From NCBI RefSeq assembly GCF_946478885.1, contig NZ_CAMLDX010000052.1, positions 1 to 23,781 on the forward strand: 23,781 nucleotides of DNA, given 5' to 3'. Source of the stretch: an uncultured Bacillus sp. GTDB lineage: Bacteria > Bacillota > Bacilli > Bacillales_B > DSM-18226. The translations under genes and the position numbers were made by a program. The notes under the pieces were generated by a model. It did not search any database, was not told the origin of the DNA, and worked only from the letters and a program-made list of their open reading frames with translations. Numbering within the stretch: position 1 is the first letter of the stretch; the number at the start of each line of letters is the position of its first letter. Positions 20,618 through 23,781 of the stretch are shown here, in pieces.

Positions 20618-20977
20618 ATGGCACTATTCTTTTATTGGTATCCTAAATGCGGAACATGTCGGAAGGCTAAAAAATGGCTTGATGAACATCAGATTTCTTA
20701 CAAAGAAATACATATTGTAGAAGAGCCTCCATCTCGCTCTGAACTGGAAACCCTGTATAGAAAAAGCGAATTGGATATTAAGAAGTTTTTTAATACCAGC
20801 GGTCAAAGATATAGGAATCTCGGATTAAAGGATCGGATCAAAGAGGCTTCTGAAGATGAACTCCTTGATCTGCTGGCATCTGATGGAATGCTGCTCAAAC
20901 GTCCGATTGTAACGGATAAAGAAAAGGTTACAGTTGGGTTTAAAGAAGAGGAATTTGCTCAAACCTGGAACAAATAA
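20618..20977 (+). CDS. yusI: ArsC/Spx-family thioredoxin-fold protein YusI
   Basis: A 119-residue protein of the ArsC/Spx fold. The N-terminal strand is followed by the redox pair Cys11-x-x-Cys14 ([17 protein letters not shown]) and the family tail [20 protein letters not shown] near 91-110. Members act as arsenate reductase-like thiol enzymes or as RNA polymerase partners (Spx, MgsR). This one matches the YusI group, whose role is not settled. GAGGTG lies 12 bases before the ATG, rather far, but the family N-terminus fits this start. It is 35 bases upstream of gcvH in the same direction, as in B. subtilis. Confidence 0.88.
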   Translation: MALFFYWYPKCGTCRKAKKWLDEHQISYKEIHIVEEPPSRSELETLYRKSELDIKKFFNTSGQRYRNLGLKDRIKEASEDELLDLLASDGMLLKRPIVTDKEKVTVGFKEEEFAQTWNK

Positions 20978-21012
20978 GTATCATCCATATCATTTATTTT
21001 GGAGGGAACAAC

Positions 21013-21396
21013 ATGAACAACCCAAAAGAATTACGCTATACACAAGAGCATGAGTGGGTAAAGATAGAAGACAAAACAGTCCGTGTAGGAATTACTGATT
21101 TTGCCCAGCATGAGCTTGGGGATATTGTATTTGTTGAATTACCTGAGGTTGGAACAGAAATAAAGGCAGAAGAATCCTTTGGCAGTGTGGAATCTGTTAA
21201 AACTGTTTCAGAATTATATGCTCCTGTAAGCGGAAAAATAGTGGAAGTAAATGAAGATTTAAATGATAACCCGGAATATGTCAACGAGTCTCCATATGAG
21301 AAAGCTTGGATGATTGTCATTGAACCATCTGATATATCTGAAGTGGACAAGTTGATGACTGCGGATCAGTATGAAGAAATAACGAAGGAAGATTGA
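21013..21396 (+). CDS. gcvH: Glycine cleavage system H protein GcvH
   Basis: A 127-residue lipoyl carrier protein of the glycine cleavage complex. In Bacillus it is also the platform on which octanoate is assembled and relayed to other lipoate-dependent enzymes. The lipoylation site is Lys63 within [19 protein letters not shown]. The start [17 protein letters not shown] is typical. TTGGAGGG precedes the ATG. The P and T protein genes are not nearby, consistent with its separate location in Bacillus. It sits between yusI and the Toprim gene. Confidence 0.97.
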   Translation: MNNPKELRYTQEHEWVKIEDKTVRVGITDFAQHELGDIVFVELPEVGTEIKAEESFGSVESVKTVSELYAPVSGKIVEVNEDLNDNPEYVNESPYEKAWMIVIEPSDISEVDKLMTADQYEEITKED

Positions 21397-21403
21397 TCCA
21401 TTC

Positions 21404-21432
21404 CGAAGGCGTCCGTTTTTTGGACGCTTTCG
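21404..21432 (+). terminator. Hairpin between gcvH and the Toprim gene
   Basis: CGAAGGCGTCC (21404-21414) pairs with GGACGCTTTCG (21422-21432), 11 bp with one G-T pair, around a GTTTTTT loop. There is no U-tract after it, so it is more likely a processing or partial-attenuation element than a full terminator. Confidence 0.5.
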
Positions 21433-21455
21433 TTGTTGAAAGGGGCGTTCACTAT

Positions 21456-21812
21456 ATGAGCGAATTAGTTCACGACAAAATTATCATTGTCGAAGGGATA
21501 TCTGATAAACGAAAACTTCAGCAGGTGGTAAAAGAGCCCGTTGATATCGTTTGTACAAACGGAACTATTAGTAAATCCCTATTAGATGAGTTAATCGATC
21601 ATATATCAGATCAGGAGATATATATTTTAGTTGATGCCGATGATGCAGGGGAAAAGCTTCGCAAGCAATTAAAAAGGGAATTTCCTGAAGCTGAAAATAT
21701 TTATATTGATAGAGTATACCGTGAAGTAGCGGCTGCCCCTGTTCAACATCTCGCTGAGGTATTACTGAGAGCAAACCTTCATGTGGAGATAAAGCATTTA
21801 GATAAAGGATAA
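21456..21812 (+). CDS. yusF: Toprim-domain protein YusF
   Basis: A 118-residue single-domain Toprim protein. The motif glutamate is Glu13 (IIVEGISDKRKL) and the Asp pair is Asp60/Asp62 (ILVDADDAGEKLRKQ). The Toprim fold binds Mg2+ in primases, topoisomerases and the RNase M5 group, but the substrate of YusF-type proteins is unknown. The ATG at 21456 has AAAGGGG about 10 bases upstream. A longer in-frame extension back to TTG at 21393 would run through the hairpin and has no ribosome binding site, so it is rejected. It probably shares the yusI-gcvH transcript. Confidence 0.85.
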   Translation: MSELVHDKIIIVEGISDKRKLQQVVKEPVDIVCTNGTISKSLLDELIDHISDQEIYILVDADDAGEKLRKQLKREFPEAENIYIDRVYREVAAAPVQHLAEVLLRANLHVEIKHLDKG

Positions 21813-21865
21813 AGAAAGATGCTGGGAGTGGGGAGTTTGCTATCTATTAAGAAGGCGGGATAAAG

Positions 21866-21912
21866 ATAGAACCAAAAGGGCAGATGACAATAATTTGCTT
21901 TTTTGGTTCTAT
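21866..21912. terminator. Intrinsic terminator after yusF
   Basis: ATAGAACCAAAA pairs with TTTTGGTTCTAT and the stem continues inward through two G-T pairs and GCA/TGC. The T-rich 3' arm acts as the U-tract. It closes the yusI-gcvH-yusF unit. Confidence 0.85.
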
Positions 21913-22110
21913 TTGAAAGAGTAGTCACTTTTTTTATGTATATTGATAGAAAATGAACAAAGCTAGATTAAACTGAGGAGAGCTGTTGCCGGCATGGCTG
22001 TCAAAACAACGATCTTATTACGTGAAATCGCTTTCTCTAAGCTTTTTTCATGTGGCTGGGCCATCGAAATTTTAATTCAGAGTAATTTTATAAGAAAAAA
22101 CAGAAAAATA

Positions 22111-22140
22111 TTGACGTTTATTTTATATGTATGGTACTAT
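22111..22140 (+). promoter_or_regulatory. Sigma-A promoter of metY
   Basis: TTGACG (22111-22116) and TACTAT (22135-22140) are separated by 18 bases. It predicts a leader of about 150 bases ahead of the metY ATG. Confidence 0.65.
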
Positions 22141-22295
22141 CACTTTAATCAAATTAGGATGATAAACTGTAATGGTAATCATTGTTTAGCTGCGGGTTCA
22201 TTGTACATCAATAGAGGTTCTTCTTACCGAAAAGAAACTAGCGGCCAGAAAATTATGTATGCGCATTAAATTCATAATATTAAGGGGAGATAGAA

Positions 22296-23606
22296 ATGTC
22301 GGAAAATGGAAAGAAGAACTATCGTTTGGAAACACTTAGTGTACATGGGGGATTAAAGCCGGATCCTGTTACGGGAGCCAGGGCAGTGCCAATCTATCAA
22401 AATAATGCCTATCAATTTAATAATACAGAGCATGCTGCCAATTTGTTCGGCTTAAAAGAGCCAGGCTATATCTATACACGAATACATAATCCAACCGTTA
22501 CGGTTTTTGAAGAACGCGTTGCCTTATTGGAAGGCGGGATTGGAGCATTGGCAACAGCAAGCGGAATGGCTGCCATTACACTCGCCATTATCAATATTGC
22601 TGAAGCCGGTGACGAAATTGTTGCCGCTTCGAATTTGTACGGTGGTACGTATAATTTGTTTGCTGTCACCCTTCCTAAATATGGGATTAGTGTAAAATTT
22701 GTGGATCCGGAGGACCCGGAAAGCTTCCGTGCGGCGATTACTGATAAAACAAAGGCTATTTTCGGCGAAACAATCGGAAATCCGAGTCTGAAGGTACTTG
22801 ATATTCAGAAGGTAGCCGATATTGCTCATGAGGCAGGCATCCCGCTTATCATAGATAATACATTTGCTTCACCGTATTTATGCCGTCCAATTGAATTTGG
22901 CGCTGATATTGTTGTTCATTCTGCAACTAAGTGGATTCTAGGCAATGGAACAACGACAGGGGGCATTATTGTAGATGCTGGAAAGTTTGACTGGAATTCT
23001 CCTAAATTCCCTGGCCTGACTGAACCGGACGAAAGCTATCATGGTTTAGTATATTCCAGAGATGTCGGTGCAGCTGCTTACATCATAAAAGCACGCGTAC
23101 AGCTACTGCGCGACCTTGGACCTGCTTTAAGTCCGCAAAATGCTTTCCAATTTGTATTGGGACTTGAAACGCTGCATGTCAGAATGAAGGAGCATGTAGC
23201 AAATGCAGTCAAAGTCGTTGAATATTTGGAAAATCATCCTGCAGTAAGCTGGGTATTATATCCAGGACAGGAAAATAATCCTGACAAAGAATTAGTGAAG
23301 AAATATTTACCAAAAGGTGCCGGTTCGATGATCGTGTTTGGTATAAAAGGTGGAAGAGAAGCAGGTGCCACACTAATCAATAATATTGAACTCTGGGCGC
23401 ATGTTGCCAATGTAGGAGATGCCAAGAGCTTAATCATTCATCCTGCAAGCACGACACATCAGCAGTTGGATGCCGAAGGACTTAAAGCAGCAGGTGTATC
23501 AGAAGACTTAATTCGCTTGTCTGTCGGAATTGAAAACGTCGAGGATCTAATCGATGATTTAGAGCAGGCAATAGAAGCCGCAACAGGAATTACATCTCGG
23601 GCTTAA
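22296..23606 (+). CDS. metY: O-acetylhomoserine sulfhydrylase (MetY)
   Basis: A 436-residue cytoplasmic PLP enzyme of the Cys/Met metabolism family. It makes homocysteine from O-acetylhomoserine and sulfide. The PLP lysine is Lys212 ([18 protein letters not shown]) and the ring-binding Asp187 is in [12 protein letters not shown]. The family start [20 protein letters not shown] and the length above 420 residues favour MetY over cystathionine gamma-synthase or lyase (about 380). AAGGGGAG precedes the ATG. It is followed by a separate promoter and a SAM-I riboswitch, so a second methionine-pathway gene, plausibly homoserine O-acetyltransferase, probably lies just downstream. Confidence 0.93.
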   Translation: MSENGKKNYRLETLSVHGGLKPDPVTGARAVPIYQNNAYQFNNTEHAANLFGLKEPGYIYTRIHNPTVTVFEERVALLEGGIGALATASGMAAITLAIINIAEAGDEIVAASNLYGGTYNLFAVTLPKYGISVKFVDPEDPESFRAAITDKTKAIFGETIGNPSLKVLDIQKVADIAHEAGIPLIIDNTFASPYLCRPIEFGADIVVHSATKWILGNGTTTGGIIVDAGKFDWNSPKFPGLTEPDESYHGLVYSRDVGAAAYIIKARVQLLRDLGPALSPQNAFQFVLGLETLHVRMKEHVANAVKVVEYLENHPAVSWVLYPGQENNPDKELVKKYLPKGAGSMIVFGIKGGREAGATLINNIELWAHVANVGDAKSLIIHPASTTHQQLDAEGLKAAGVSEDLIRLSVGIENVEDLIDDLEQAIEAATGITSRA

Positions 23607-23627
23607 CCCTGTTTGAAACAGAGTTTT
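23605..23627 (+). terminator. Weak hairpin after metY
   Basis: AAC-C-CTGTT (23605-23613) pairs with AACAG-A-GTT (23617-23625) with one mismatch and a 3-base loop, followed by TT and ATG. It starts at the metY stop and may terminate only partly. Confidence 0.45.
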
Positions 23628-23665
23628 ATGCATATTCTTTATATATTAAAATAGTATCTAGTGCG

Positions 23666-23694
23666 TTGACACCCTTAAAATTCCATGCTACGAT
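23666..23694 (+). promoter_or_regulatory. Sigma-A promoter of the SAM-riboswitch transcript
   Basis: TTGACA (23666-23671) and TACGAT (23689-23694) are separated by 17 bases. It drives the riboswitch that begins about 40 bases downstream. Confidence 0.85.
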
Positions 23695-23740
23695 TACAAT
23701 CGTAATTACTGCTCAGCGGCAAATTGAATAATTATTTTAC

Positions 23741-23781
23741 TCTTATCCAGAGAGGCGGAGGGATGTGCCCGATGAAGCCCG
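23741..23781 (+). promoter_or_regulatory. SAM-I (S-box) riboswitch, 5' part, cut by window edge
   Basis: TCTTATCCAGAGAGGCGGAG is followed by GGATGTGCCCGATGAAGCCCG, the conserved 5' half of the SAM-I aptamer: P1 strand CTTATC, then AGAGAGGCGGAGGGA, the kink-turn region GATGAAG and the start of P3. The rest lies beyond the window. The expected action is transcription termination of a methionine-pathway gene when SAM is abundant. Confidence 0.93.

Larger units (their letters stand above)
21813..22295. other. Intergenic region before metY
   Basis: There are 483 bases without a supported gene. They hold the terminator at 21866-21912, a promoter at 22111-22140, and a leader of about 150 bases before metY. 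A bulged hairpin (TAAAC-TGT-AATG against CATTGTTTA, 22163-22188) lies near the leader start. No SAM-I, T-box or other known riboswitch pattern is recognised. An open 91-codon frame here (21994-22269) is rejected. Confidence 0.5.

Noticed and set aside
21393..21455. N-terminal extension of the Toprim gene back to TTG at 21393
   Set aside because: It would overlap the gcvH stop, translate through an 11-bp hairpin and has no ribosome binding site; the ATG at 21456 fits the family.
21994..22269. 91-codon plus-strand frame before metY
   Set aside because: A sigma-A promoter lies inside it, its ribosome binding site is 13 bases away, and the translation has no recognisable features.

Overview
The window looks like a stretch of chromosome from a low-GC, endospore-forming member of the Bacillaceae. 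It is related to Bacillus subtilis but is not that species. The evidence is four groups of spore-coat genes, strong AGGAGG-type ribosome binding sites, sigma-A promoters of the TTGACA-17-TATAAT type, U-tailed intrinsic terminators, and gene neighbourhoods that match known Bacillus blocks (cotG/cotH/cotB, yclNOPQ, fadNAE-yuzL-yusN, yusI-gcvH-yusF). There are no rRNA or tRNA genes, no CRISPR array and no intact insertion sequence. Family names are recognised by eye from the translated sequence; no database search was run.

Layout. (1) Bases 1-3536 are a spore outer-coat locus: the 5' part of a cotG-type gene on the minus strand (cut by the window edge), the divergent coat kinase gene cotH, cotB with asparagine-rich insertions, and a second CotB-like gene. 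CotH is known to phosphorylate serines in CotB and CotG, so the kinase and its likely substrates sit together. (2) Bases 3787-5597 hold a GntR/FCD regulator and a KDPG aldolase that share a candidate operator. (3) Bases 5611-5751 hold a short unrecognised minus-strand gene with its own promoter. (4) Bases 5971-10073 are a Fur-controlled siderophore importer (yclN, yclO, yclP, yclQ); the binding-protein gene has a second Fur-boxed promoter of its own. (5) Bases 10269-10835 are queT on the minus strand under a preQ1-I riboswitch. (6) Bases 10964-12136 are a TerC-family manganese exporter under a yybP-ykoY (Mn2+) riboswitch followed by two near-identical terminator hairpins. (7) Bases 12241-13786 contain a candidate independent structured RNA and then a rodA-type SEDS gene. 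(8) Bases 13892-14678 are a minus-strand cluster of three small genes (yuzL, yusN and a CotF-family coat gene). (9) Bases 14843-20265 are the fadN-fadA-fadE beta-oxidation operon. (10) Bases 20266-20617 are non-coding and hold a decayed copy of what looks like a dispersed Bacillaceae repeat. (11) Bases 20618-21812 are yusI, gcvH and a small Toprim gene. (12) Bases 22111-23781 are metY, followed by a promoter and the first 41 bases of a SAM-I riboswitch whose gene lies beyond the window.

How the genes fit together. Much of the window is controlled by metals or metabolites: iron through Fur, Mn2+, preQ1 and S-adenosylmethionine through riboswitches, and a sugar acid probably through the GntR protein. 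The remainder is spore-coat building and fatty-acid degradation. No wholly new multi-gene system is evident. The parts least explained by known families are the RNA-like unit upstream of rodA (about 12275-12426), the 46-residue gene at 5611-5751, the doubled terminator of the Mn2+ riboswitch, and the repeat-bearing gap after fadE.
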